From: Tritrichomonas musculus
Lineage: Eukaryota > Parabasalia > Tritrichomonadida > Tritrichomonadidae
DNA: 64,000 bases
Direction: 5' to 3'
Assembly: GCA_039105265.1 (NCBI GenBank)
Contig: JAPFFF010000077.1
Span: 210,549-274,548, forward strand
Part shown: positions 1 to 12,800 of the stretch, piece after piece
Position numbering within the stretch: the first letter of the stretch is position 1
How the letters are laid out: the number at the start of each line of letters is the position of its first letter
Translations under genes and position numbers: made by a program
The notes under the pieces: model-generated
The model's input: only the letters and a program-made list of their open reading frames with translations
Databases searched by the model: none
What the model was told of the DNA's origin: nothing

Positions 1-30
1 GTTGAATCTGATGATTCAACTGCAGTTCTT

Positions 31-3000
31 ATTTCATCTGATGATTCAACTGCAGTTCTCGTTGCATCTGATGATTCAACTGCAGTTCTCGTTGAATCTG
101 ATGATTCAACTGCAGTTGTCGTTGCATCTGATGATTCAACTGCAGTTCTCGTTGCATCTGATGATTCAACTGCAGTTCTCGTTGCATCTGATGATTCAAC
201 TGCAGTTCTCGTTGCATCTGATGATTCAACTGCAGTTCTCGTTGCATCTGATGATTCAACTGCAGTTCTCGTTGAATCTGATGATTCAACTGCAGTTCTC
301 GTTGCATCTGATGATTCAACTGCAGTTCTCGTTGCATCTGATGATTCAACTGCAGTTCTCGTTGCATCTGATGATTCAACTGCAGTTCTCGTTGAATCTG
401 ATGATTCAACTGCAGTTGTCGTTGCATCTGATGATTCAACTGCAGTTCTTGTTGCATCTTAATATTAAACGGCAGTTCTCGTTGCATCTGATGATTCAAC
501 TGCAGTTCTCGTTGCATCTGATGATTCAACTGCAGTTCTCGTTGCATCTGATGATTCAACTGCAGTTCTCGTTGCATCTGATGATTCAACTGCAGTTCTC
601 GTTGAATCTGATGATTCAACTGCAGTTCTCGTTGCATCTGATGATTCAACTGCAGTTCTCGTTGCATCTGATGATTCAACTGCAGTTCTCGTTGCATCTG
701 ATGATTCAACTGCAGTTCTCGTTGAATCTGATGATTCAACTGCAGTTGTCGTTGCATCTGATGATTCAACTGCAGTTCTTGTTGCATCTTAATATTAAAC
801 GGCAGTTCTCGTTGCATTTGATGATTCAACTGCAATTCTCGTTGAATCTGATGATTCAACTGCAGTTCTCGTTGAATCTGATGATTCAACTGCAGTTGTC
901 GTTGCATCTGATGATTCAACTGCAGTTCTTGTTGCATCTTAATATTAAACGGCAGTTCTCGTTGCATTTGATGATTCAACTGCAGTTCTCGTTGAATCTG
1001 ATGATTCAACTGCAGTTCTCGTTGAATCTGATGATTCAACTGCAGTTGTCGTTGCATCTGATGATTCAACTGCAGTTCTCGTTGAATCTGATGATTCAAC
1101 TGCAGTTCTCGTTGCATCTGATGATTCAACTGCAGTTCTCGTTGCATCTGATGATTCAACTGCAGTTGTCGTTGCATCTGATGATTCAACTGCAGTTCTT
1201 GTTTCATCTTATTATTAAACTGCAGTTCTCGTTGAATCTTATTATTAAACTGCAGTTCTCGTTGAATCTGATGATTCAACTGCAGTTCTCGTTGAATCTG
1301 ATGATTCAACTGCAGTTCTCGTTGCATCTGATGATTCAACTGCAGTTCTCGTTGCATCTGATGATTCAACTGCAGTTGTCGTTGCATCTGATGATTCAAC
1401 TGCAGTTCTCGTTGCATCTGATGATTCAACTGCAGTTCTCGTTGAATCTGATGATTCAACTGCAGTTCTCGTTGCATCTGATGATTCAACTGCAGTTCTT
1501 GTTGCATCTTAATATTAAACGGCAGTTCTTGTTGCATCTGATGGTTCAACTGCAGTTCTCGTTGCATCTGATGATTCAACTGCAGTTCTCGTTGCATCTG
1601 ATGATTCAACTGCAGTTCTCGTTGCATCTGATGATTCAACTGCAGTTCTCGTTGCATCTGATGATTCAACTGCAGTTCTTGTTGCATCTTAATATTAAAC
1701 GGCAGTTCTCGTTGCATCTGATGATTCAACTGCAGTTCTCGTTGCATCTGATGATTCAACTGCAGTTCTCGTTGCATCTGATGATTCAACTGCAGTTCTT
1801 GTTGCATCTTAATATTAAACGGCAGTTCTTGTTGCATCTGATGGTTCAACTGCAGTTCTCGTTGCATCTGATGATTCAACTGCAGTTCTCGTTGCATCTG
1901 ATGATTCAACTGCAGTTCTCGTTGCATCTGATGATTCAACTGCAGTTCTCGTTGCATCTGATGATTCAACTGCAGTTCTCGTTGCATCTGATGATTCAAC
2001 TGCAGTTCTCGTTGCATCTGATGATTCAACTGCAGTTCTCGTTGAATCTGATGATTCAACTGCAGTTGTCGTTGCATCTGATGATTCAACTGCAGTTGTC
2101 GTTGCATCTGATGATTCAACTGCAGTTCTCGTTGCATCTGATGATTCAACTGCAGTTCTCGTTGAATCTGATGATTCAACTGCAGTTGTCGTTGCATCTG
2201 ATGATTCAACTGCAGTTCTTGTTGCATCTTAATATTAAACGGCAGTTCTCGTTGCATCTGATGATTCAACTGCAGTTCTCGTTGCATCTGATGATTCAAC
2301 TGCAGTTCTCGTTGCATCTGATGATTCAACTGCAGTTCTTGTTGCATCTTAATATTAAACGGCAGTTCTTGTTGCATCTGATGGTTCAACTGCAGTTCTC
2401 GTTGCATCTGATGATTCAACTGCAGTTCTCGTTGCATCTGATGATTCAACTGCAGTTCTCGTTGCATCTGATGATTCAACTGCAGTTCTCGTTGCATCTG
2501 ATGATTCAACTGCAGTTCTCGTTGCATCTGATGATTCAACTGCAGTTCTCGTTGCATCTGATGATTCAACTGCAGTTCTCGTTGAATCTGATGATTCAAC
2601 TGCAGTTCTCGTTGCATCTGATGATTCAACTGCAGTTCTCGTTGCATCTGATGATTCAACTGCAGTTGTCGTTGCATCTGATGATTCAACTGCAGTTCTC
2701 GTTGAATCTGATGATTCAACTGCAGTTCTCGTTGCATCTGATGATTCAACTGCAGTTCTCGTTGCATCTGATGATTCAACTGCAGTTGTCGTTGCATCTG
2801 ATGATTCAACTGCAGTTCTCGTTGAATCTGATGGTTCAACTGCAGTTCTCGTTGAATCTGATGATTCAACTGCAGTTCTTATTTCATCTGATGATTCAAC
2901 TGCAGTTCTCGTTGCATCTGATGATTCAACTGCAGTTCTCGTTGAATCTGATGATTCAACTGCAGTTGTCGTTGCATCTGATGATTCAACTGCAGTTCTC

Positions 3001-5880
3001 GTTGCATCTGATGATTCAACTGCAGTTCTCGTTGCATCTGATGATTCAACTGCAGTTCTCGTTGCATCTGATGATTCAACTGCAGTTCTCGTTGCATCTG
3101 ATGATTCAACTGCAGTTCTCGTTGAATCTGATGATTCAACTGCAGTTCTCGTTGCATCTGATGATTCAACTGCAGTTCTCGTTGCATCTGATGATTCAAC
3201 TGCAGTTCTCGTTGCATCTGATGATTCAACTGCAGTTCTCGTTGAATCTGATGATTCAACTGCAGTTGTCGTTGCATCTGATGATTCAACTGCAGTTCTT
3301 GTTGCATCTTAATATTAAACGGCAGTTCTCGTTGCATCTGATGATTCAACTGCAGTTCTCGTTGCATCTGATGATTCAACTGCAGTTCTCGTTGCATCTG
3401 ATGATTCAACTGCAGTTCTCGTTGCATCTGATGATTCAACTGCAGTTCTCGTTGAATCTGATGATTCAACTGCAGTTCTCGTTGCATCTGATGATTCAAC
3501 TGCAGTTCTCGTTGCATCTGATGATTCAACTGCAGTTCTCGTTGCATCTGATGATTCAACTGCAGTTCTCGTTGAATCTGATGATTCAACTGCAGTTGTC
3601 GTTGCATCTGATGATTCAACTGCAGTTCTTGTTGCATCTTAATATTAAACGGCAGTTCTCGTTGCATTTGATGATTCAACTGCAGTTCTCGTTGAATCTG
3701 ATGATTCAACTGCAGTTCTCGTTGAATCTGATGATTCAACTGCAGTTGTCGTTGCATCTGATGATTCAACTGCAGTTCTTGTTGCATCTTAATATTAAAC
3801 GGCAGTTCTCGTTGCATTTGATGATTCAACTGCAGTTCTCGTTGAATCTGATGATTCAACTGCAGTTGTCGTTGCATCTGATGATTCAACTGCAGTTCTC
3901 GTTGAATCTGATGATTCAACTGCAGTTCTCGTTGCATCTGATGATTCAACTGCAGTTCTCGTTGCATCTGATGATTCAACTGCAGTTGTCGTTGCATCTG
4001 ATGATTCAACTGCAGTTCTTGTTTCATCTTATTATTAAACTGCAGTTCTCGTTGAATCTTATTATTAAACTGCAGTTCTCGTTGAATCTGATGATTCAAC
4101 TGCAGTTCTCGTTGAATCTGATGATTCAACTGCAGTTCTCGTTGCATCTGATGATTCAACTGCAGTTCTCGTTGCATCTGATGATTCAACTGCAGTTGTC
4201 GTTGCATCTGATGATTCAACTGCAGTTCTCGTTGCATCTGATGATTCAACTGCAGTTCTCGTTGAATCTGATGATTCAACTGCAGTTCTCGTTGCATCTG
4301 ATGATTCAACTGCAGTTCTTGTTGCATCTTAATATTAAACGGCAGTTCTTGTTGCATCTGATGGTTCAACTGCAGTTCTCGTTGCATCTGATGATTCAAC
4401 TGCAGTTCTCGTTGCATCTGATGATTCAACTGCAGTTCTCGTTGCATCTGATGATTCAACTGCAGTTCTCGTTGCATCTGATGATTCAACTGCAGTTCTC
4501 GTTGCATCTGATGATTCAACTGCAGTTCTCGTTGCATCTGATGATTCAACTGCAGTTCTCGTTGAATCTGATGATTCAACTGCAGTTCTCGTTGCATCTG
4601 ATGATTCAACTGCAGTTCTCGTTGCATCTGATGATTCAACTGCAGTTGTCGTTGCATCTGATGATTCAACTGCAGTTCTCGTTGAATCTGATGATTCAAC
4701 TGCAGTTCTCGTTGCATCTGATGATTCAACTGCAGTTCTCGTTGCATCTGATGATTCAACTGCAGTTGTCGTTGCATCTGATGATTCAACTGCAGTTCTC
4801 GTTGAATCTGATGGTTCAACTGCAGTTCTCGTTGAATCTGATGATTCAACTGCAGTTCTTATTTCATCTGATGATTCAACTGCAGTTCTCGTTGCATCTG
4901 ATGATTCAACTGCAGTTCTCGTTGAATCTGATGATTCAACTGCAGTTCTCGTTGCATCTGATGATTCAACTGCAGTTCTCGTTGCATCTGATGATTCAAC
5001 TGCAGTTGTCGTTGCATCTGATGATTCAACTGCAGTTCTTGTTTCATCTTATTATTAAACTTCAGTTCTCGTTGAATCTGATGATTCAACTGCAGTTCTC
5101 GTTGCATCTGATGATTCAACTGCAGTTCTCGTTGCATCTGATGATTCAACTGCAGTTCTCGTTGCATCTGATGATTCAACTGCAGTTCTCGTTGAATCTG
5201 ATGATTCAACTGCAGTTGTCGTTGCATCTGATGATTCAACTGCAGTTCTCGTTGAATCTGATGATTCAACTGCAGTTCTTGTTTCATCTTATTATTAAAC
5301 TGCAGTTCTCGTTGAATCTTATGATTAAACTGCAGTTCTTTTTGAATCTTATTATTAAACTACAGTTCTCGTTGCATCTGATGATTCAACTGCAGTTCTC
5401 GTTGCATCTGATGATTCAACTGCAGTTCTCGTTGCATCTGATGATTCAACTGCAGTTCTCGTTGCATCTGATGATTCAACTGCAGTTCTCGTTGCATCTG
5501 ATGATTCAACTGCAGTTCTCGTTGCATCTGATGATTCAACTGCAGTTCTCGTTGCATCTGATGATTCAACTGCAGTTCTCGTTGAATCTGATGATTCAAC
5601 TGCAGTTCTCGTTGCATCTGATGATTCAACTGCAGTTCTCGTTGCATCTGATGATTCAACTGCAGTTGTCGTTGCATCTGATGATTCAACTGCAGTTCTC
5701 GTTGAATCTGATGATTCAACTGCAGTTCTCGTTGCATCTGATGATTCAACTGCAGTTCTCGTTGCATCTGATGATTCAACTGCAGTTGTCGTTGCATCTG
5801 ATGATTCAACTGCAGTTCTCGTTGAATCTGATGGTTCAACTGCAGTTCTCGTTGAATCTGATGATTCAACTGCAGTTCTT
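31..5880. repeat. Domain A HOR block, 195 monomers (2,850 + 1,980 + 1,020 bp)
   Basis: This block is bounded by ATTTCATCTG marker monomers at 31, 2881, 4861 and 5881. The same 95-66-34 monomer spacing recurs at 18091-23940, an offset of 18,060 bp. The AATATT monomers inside fall at the same relative positions in both copies (451/18511, 781/18841, 931/18991). I noted one clear base difference between the copies: C at 178 against G at 18238. The first sub-block contains a short internal duplication of about 540 bp, in which 1681-2040 resembles 2221-2580. Confidence 0.88.
4861..5880. repeat. Conserved 1,020-bp HOR sub-block, first of six full copies
   Basis: This is a 34-monomer block starting with ATTTCATCTG. 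It carries a one-off series of variant monomers: ATTATTAAACTTCAG (near 5051), ATGATTAAAC (near 5321), then TTTGAATCTT and ATTATTAAACTACAG (5341-5364). It then has seven plain monomers and a GGTTCAAC monomer just before the next marker. The same series occurs with its TTTGAATCTT element at 9331, 13561, 17551, 23401 and 29761. The blocks at 32311 and 55121 share the start, with that element at 32791 and 55601, and then run into domain B. Conservation of rare variants in fixed order makes this the most stable sub-block of domain A. Confidence 0.9.
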
Positions 5881-8800
5881 ATTTCATCTGATGATTCAAC
5901 TGCAGTTCTCGTTGCATCTGATGATTCAACTGCAGTTCTCGTTGAATCTGATGATTCAACTGCAGTTGTCGTTGCATCTGATGATTCAACTGCAGTTCTC
6001 GTTGCATCTGATGATTCAACTGCAGTTCTCGTTGCATCTGATGATTCAACTGCAGTTCTCGTTGCATCTGATGATTCAACTGCAGTTCTCGTTGCATCTG
6101 ATGATTCAACTGCAGTTCTCGTTGAATCTGATGATTCAACTGCAGTTCTCGTTGCATCTGATGATTCAACTGCAGTTCTCGTTGCATCTGATGATTCAAC
6201 TGCAGTTCTCGTTGCATCTGATGATTCAACTGCAGTTCTCGTTGAATCTGATGATTCAACTGCAGTTGTCGTTGCATCTGATGATTCAACTGCAGTTCTT
6301 GTTGCATCTTAATATTAAACGGCAGTTCTCGTTGCATCTGATGATTCAACTGCAGTTCTCGTTGCATCTGATGATTCAACTGCAGTTCTCGTTGCATCTG
6401 ATGATTCAACTGCAGTTCTCGTTGCATCTGATGATTCAACTGCAGTTCTCGTTGCATCTGATGATTCAACTGCAGTTCTCGTTGCATCTGATGATTCAAC
6501 TGCAGTTCTCGTTGCATCTGATGATTCAACTGCAGTTCTCGTTGCATCTGATGATTCAACTGCAGTTCTCGTTGAATCTGATGATTCAACTGCAGTTGTC
6601 GTTGCATCTGATGATTCAACTGCAGTTCTTGTTGCATCTTAATATTAAACGGCAGTTCTCGTTGCATTTGATGATTCAACTGCAATTCTCGTTGAATCTG
6701 ATGATTCAACTGCAGTTCTCGTTGAATCTGATGATTCAACTGCAGTTGTCGTTGCATCTGATGATTCAACTGCAGTTCTTGTTGCATCTTAATATTAAAC
6801 GGCAGTTCTCGTTGCATTTGATGATTCAACTGCAGTTCTCGTTGAATCTGATGATTCAACTGCAGTTCTCGTTGAATCTGATGATTCAACTGCAGTTGTC
6901 GTTGCATCTGATGATTCAACTGCAGTTCTCGTTGAATCTGATGATTCAACTGCAGTTCTCGTTGCATCTGATGATTCAACTGCAGTTCTCGTTGCATCTG
7001 ATGATTCAACTGCAGTTGTCGTTGCATCTGATGATTCAACTGCAGTTCTTGTTTCATCTTATTATTAAACTGCAGTTCTCGTTGAATCTTATTATTAAAC
7101 TGCAGTTCTCGTTGAATCTGATGATTCAACTGCAGTTCTCGTTGAATCTGATGATTCAACTGCAGTTCTCGTTGCATCTGATGATTCAACTGCAGTTCTC
7201 GTTGCATCTGATGATTCAACTGCAGTTGTCGTTGCATCTGATGATTCAACTGCAGTTCTCGTTGCATCTGATGATTCAACTGCAGTTCTCGTTGAATCTG
7301 ATGATTCAACTGCAGTTCTCGTTGCATCTGATGATTCAACTGCAGTTCTTGTTGCATCTTAATATTAAACGGCAGTTCTTGTTGCATCTGATGGTTCAAC
7401 TGCAGTTCTCGTTGCATCTGATGATTCAACTGCAGTTCTCGTTGCATCTGATGATTCAACTGCAGTTCTCGTTGCATCTGATGATTCAACTGCAGTTCTC
7501 GTTGCATCTGATGATTCAACTGCAGTTCTCGTTGCATCTGATGATTCAACTGCAGTTCTCGTTGCATCTGATGATTCAACTGCAGTTCTCGTTGAATCTG
7601 ATGATTCAACTGCAGTTCTCGTTGCATCTGATGATTCAACTGCAGTTCTCGTTGCATCTGATGATTCAACTGCAGTTGTCGTTGCATCTGATGATTCAAC
7701 TGCAGTTCTCGTTGCATCTGATGATTCAACTGCAGTTCTCGTTGCATCTGATGATTCAACTGCAGTTCTCGTTGAATCTGATGATTCAACTGCAGTTCTC
7801 GTTGAATCTGATGATTCAACTGCAGTTGTCGTTGCATCTGATGATTCAACTGCAGTTCTCGTTGAATCTGATGATTCAACTGCAGTTCTCGTTGCATCTG
7901 ATGATTCAACTGCAGTTCTCGTTGCATCTGATGATTCAACTGCAGTTGTCGTTGCATCTGATGATTCAACTGCAGTTCTTGTTTCATCTTATTATTAAAC
8001 TGCAGTTCTCGTTGAATCTTATTATTAAACTGCAGTTCTCGTTGAATCTGATGATTCAACTGCAGTTCTCGTTGAATCTGATGATTCAACTGCAGTTCTC
8101 GTTGCATCTGATGATTCAACTGCAGTTCTCGTTGCATCTGATGATTCAACTGCAGTTGTCGTTGCATCTGATGATTCAACTGCAGTTGTCGTTGCATCTG
8201 ATGATTCAACTGCAGTTCTCGTTGCATCTGATGATTCAACTGCAGTTCTCGTTGAATCTGATGATTCAACTGCAGTTCTCGTTGCATCTGATGATTCAAC
8301 TGCAGTTCTTGTTGCATCTTAATATTAAACGGCAGTTCTTGTTGCATCTGATGGTTCAACTGCAGTTCTCGTTGCATCTGATGATTCAACTGCAGTTCTC
8401 GTTGCATCTGATGATTCAACTGCAGTTCTCGTTGCATCTGATGATTCAACTGCAGTTCTCGTTGCATCTGATGATTCAACTGCAGTTCTCGTTGCATCTG
8501 ATGATTCAACTGCAGTTCTCGTTGCATCTGATGATTCAACTGCAGTTCTCGTTGAATCTGATGATTCAACTGCAGTTCTCGTTGCATCTGATGATTCAAC
8601 TGCAGTTCTCGTTGCATCTGATGATTCAACTGCAGTTGTCGTTGCATCTGATGATTCAACTGCAGTTCTCGTTGAATCTGATGATTCAACTGCAGTTCTC
8701 GTTGCATCTGATGATTCAACTGCAGTTCTCGTTGCATCTGATGATTCAACTGCAGTTGTCGTTGCATCTGATGATTCAACTGCAGTTCTCGTTGAATCTG

Positions 8801-9870
8801 ATGGTTCAACTGCAGTTCTCGTTGAATCTGATGATTCAACTGCAGTTCTTATTTCATCTGATGATTCAACTGCAGTTCTCGTTGCATCTGATGATTCAAC
8901 TGCAGTTCTCGTTGAATCTGATGATTCAACTGCAGTTCTCGTTGCATCTGATGATTCAACTGCAGTTCTCGTTGCATCTGATGATTCAACTGCAGTTGTC
9001 GTTGCATCTGATGATTCAACTGCAGTTCTTGTTTCATCTTATTATTAAACTTCAGTTCTCGTTGAATCTGATGATTCAACTGCAGTTCTCGTTGCATCTG
9101 ATGATTCAACTGCAGTTCTCGTTGCATCTGATGATTCAACTGCAGTTCTCGTTGCATCTGATGATTCAACTGCAGTTCTCGTTGAATCTGATGATTCAAC
9201 TGCAGTTGTCGTTGCATCTGATGATTCAACTGCAGTTCTCGTTGAATCTGATGATTCAACTGCAGTTCTTGTTTCATCTTATTATTAAACTGCAGTTCTC
9301 GTTGAATCTTATGATTAAACTGCAGTTCTTTTTGAATCTTATTATTAAACTACAGTTCTCGTTGCATCTGATGATTCAACTGCAGTTCTCGTTGCATCTG
9401 ATGATTCAACTGCAGTTCTCGTTGCATCTGATGATTCAACTGCAGTTCTCGTTGCATCTGATGATTCAACTGCAGTTCTCGTTGCATCTGATGATTCAAC
9501 TGCAGTTCTCGTTGCATCTGATGATTCAACTGCAGTTCTCGTTGCATCTGATGATTCAACTGCAGTTCTCGTTGAATCTGATGATTCAACTGCAGTTCTC
9601 GTTGCATCTGATGATTCAACTGCAGTTCTCGTTGCATCTGATGATTCAACTGCAGTTGTCGTTGCATCTGATGATTCAACTGCAGTTCTCGTTGAATCTG
9701 ATGATTCAACTGCAGTTCTCGTTGCATCTGATGATTCAACTGCAGTTCTCGTTGCATCTGATGATTCAACTGCAGTTGTCGTTGCATCTGATGATTCAAC
9801 TGCAGTTCTCGTTGAATCTGATGGTTCAACTGCAGTTCTCGTTGAATCTGATGATTCAACTGCAGTTCTT
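5881..9870. repeat. Domain A HOR block, 133 monomers (2,970 + 1,020 bp)
   Basis: The block is bounded by ATTTCATCTG markers at 5881, 8851 and 9871. It repeats at 14101-18090, an offset of 8,220 bp, with identical sub-block spacing and AATATT monomers at matching places (6301/14521, 6631/14851, 6781/15001, 7351/15571, 8311/16531). It differs from 31-5880 early on: a run of GTTGCA monomers at 6421-6570 replaces the GTTGAA monomer found at 601. Confidence 0.87.
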
Positions 9871-12800
9871 ATTTCATCTGATGATTCAACTGCAGTTCTC
9901 GTTGCATCTGATGATTCAACTGCAGTTCTCGTTGAATCTGATGATTCAACTGCAGTTGTCGTTGCATCTGATGATTCAACTGCAGTTCTCGTTGCATCTG
10001 ATGATTCAACTGCAGTTGTCGTTGCATCTGATGATTCAACTGCAGTTCTCGTTGCATCTGATGATTCAACTGCAGTTCTCGTTGCATCTGATGATTCAAC
10101 TGCAGTTCTCGTTGAATCTGATGATTCAACTGCAGTTCTCGTTGCATCTGATGATTCAACTGCAGTTCTCGTTGCATCTGATGATTCAACTGCAGTTCTC
10201 GTTGCATCTGATGATTCAACTGCAGTTCTCGTTGAATCTGATGATTCAACTGCAGTTGTCGTTGCATCTGATGATTCAACTGCAGTTCTTGTTGCATCTT
10301 AATATTAAACGGCAGTTCTCGTTGCATCTGATGATTCAACTGCAGTTCTCGTTGCATCTGATGATTCAACTGCAGTTCTCGTTGCATCTGATGATTCAAC
10401 TGCAGTTCTCGTTGCATCTGATGATTCAACTGCAGTTCTCGTTGAATCTGATGATTCAACTGCAGTTCTCGTTGCATCTGATGATTCAACTGCAGTTCTC
10501 GTTGCATCTGATGATTCAACTGCAGTTCTCGTTGCATCTGATGATTCAACTGCAGTTCTCGTTGAATCTGATGATTCAACTGCAGTTGTCGTTGCATCTG
10601 ATGATTCAACTGCAGTTCTTGTTGCATCTTAATATTAAACGGCAGTTCTCGTTGCATTTGATGATTCAACTGCAATTCTCGTTGAATCTGATGATTCAAC
10701 TGCAGTTCTCGTTGAATCTGATGATTCAACTGCAGTTGTCGTTGCATCTGATGATTCAACTGCAGTTCTTGTTGCATCTTAATATTAAACGGCAGTTCTC
10801 GTTGCATTTGATGATTCAACTGCAGTTCTCGTTGAATCTGATGATTCAACTGCAGTTCTCGTTGAATCTGATGATTCAACTGCAGTTGTCGTTGCATCTG
10901 ATGATTCAACTGCAGTTCTCGTTGAATCTGATGATTCAACTGCAGTTCTCGTTGAATCTGATGATTCAACTGCAGTTCTCGTTGCATCTGATGATTCAAC
11001 TGCAGTTGTCGTTGCATCTGATGATTCAACTGCAGTTGTCGTTGCATCTGATGATTCAACTGCAGTTCTCGTTGAATCTGATGGTTCAACTGCAGTTCTC
11101 GTTGAATCTGATGATTCAACTGCAGTTCTCGTTGCATCTGATGATTCAACTGCAGTTCTCGTTGCATCTGATGATTCAACTGCAGTTCTCGTTGCATCTG
11201 ATGATTCAACTGCAGTTGTCGTTGCATCTGATGATTCAACTGCAGTTCTCGTTGCATCTGATGATTCAACTGCAGTTCTCGTTGAATCTGATGATTCAAC
11301 TGCAGTTCTCGTTGCATCTGATGATTCAACTGCAGTTCTCGTTGCATCTGATGATTCAACTGCAGTTCTCGTTGCATCTGATGATTCAACTGCAGTTCTC
11401 GTTGCATCTGATGATTCAACTGCAGTTCTCGTTGCATCTGATGATTCAACTGCAGTTCTCGTTGCATCTGATGATTCAACTGCAGTTCTCGTTGAATCTG
11501 ATGATTCAACTGCAGTTGTCGTTGCATCTGATGATTCAACTGCAGTTCTTGTTGCATCTTAATATTAAACGGCAGTTCTCGTTGCATCTGATGATTCAAC
11601 TGCAGTTCTCGTTGCATCTGATGATTCAACTGCAGTTCTCGTTGCATCTGATGATTCAACTGCAGTTCTCGTTGCATCTGATGATTCAACTGCAGTTCTC
11701 GTTGAATCTGATGATTCAACTGCAGTTCTCGTTGCATCTGATGATTCAACTGCAGTTCTCGTTGCATCTGATGATTCAACTGCAGTTCTCGTTGCATCTG
11801 ATGATTCAACTGCAGTTCTCGTTGAATCTGATGATTCAACTGCAGTTGTCGTTGCATCTGATGATTCAACTGCAGTTCTTGTTGCATCTTAATATTAAAC
11901 GGCAGTTCTCGTTGCATTTGATGATTCAACTGCAGTTCTCGTTGCATCTGATGATTCAACTGCAGTTCTCGTTGAATCTGATGATTCAACTGCAGTTGTC
12001 GTTGCATCTGATGATTCAACTGCAGTTCTCGTTGAATCTGATGATTCAACTGCAGTTGTCGTTGCATCTGATGATTCAACTGCAGTTCTCGTTGAATCTG
12101 ATGATTCAACTGCAGTTCTCGTTGCATCTGATGATTCAACTGCAGTTCTCGTTGAATCTGATGATTCAACTGCAGTTCTCGTTGCATCTGATGATTCAAC
12201 TGCAGTTCTCGTTGCATCTGATGATTCAACTGCAGTTGTCGTTGCATCTGATGATTCAACTGCAGTTCTTGTTTCATCTTATTATTAAACTGCAGTTCTC
12301 GTTGAATCTTATTATTAAACTGCAGTTCTCGTTGAATCTGATGATTCAACTGCAGTTCTCGTTGAATCTGATGATTCAACTGCAGTTCTCGTTGCATCTG
12401 ATGATTCAACTGCAGTTCTCGTTGCATCTGATGATTCAACTGCAGTTGTCGTTGCATCTGATGATTCAACTGCAGTTCTCGTTGCATCTGATGATTCAAC
12501 TGCAGTTCTCGTTGAATCTGATGATTCAACTGCAGTTCTCGTTGCATCTGATGATTCAACTGCAGTTCTTGTTGCATCTTAATATTAAACGGCAGTTCTT
12601 GTTGCATCTGATGGTTCAACTGCAGTTCTCGTTGCATCTGATGATTCAACTGCAGTTCTCGTTGCATCTGATGATTCAACTGCAGTTCTCGTTGCATCTG
12701 ATGATTCAACTGCAGTTCTCGTTGCATCTGATGATTCAACTGCAGTTCTCGTTGCATCTGATGATTCAACTGCAGTTCTCGTTGCATCTGATGATTCAAC

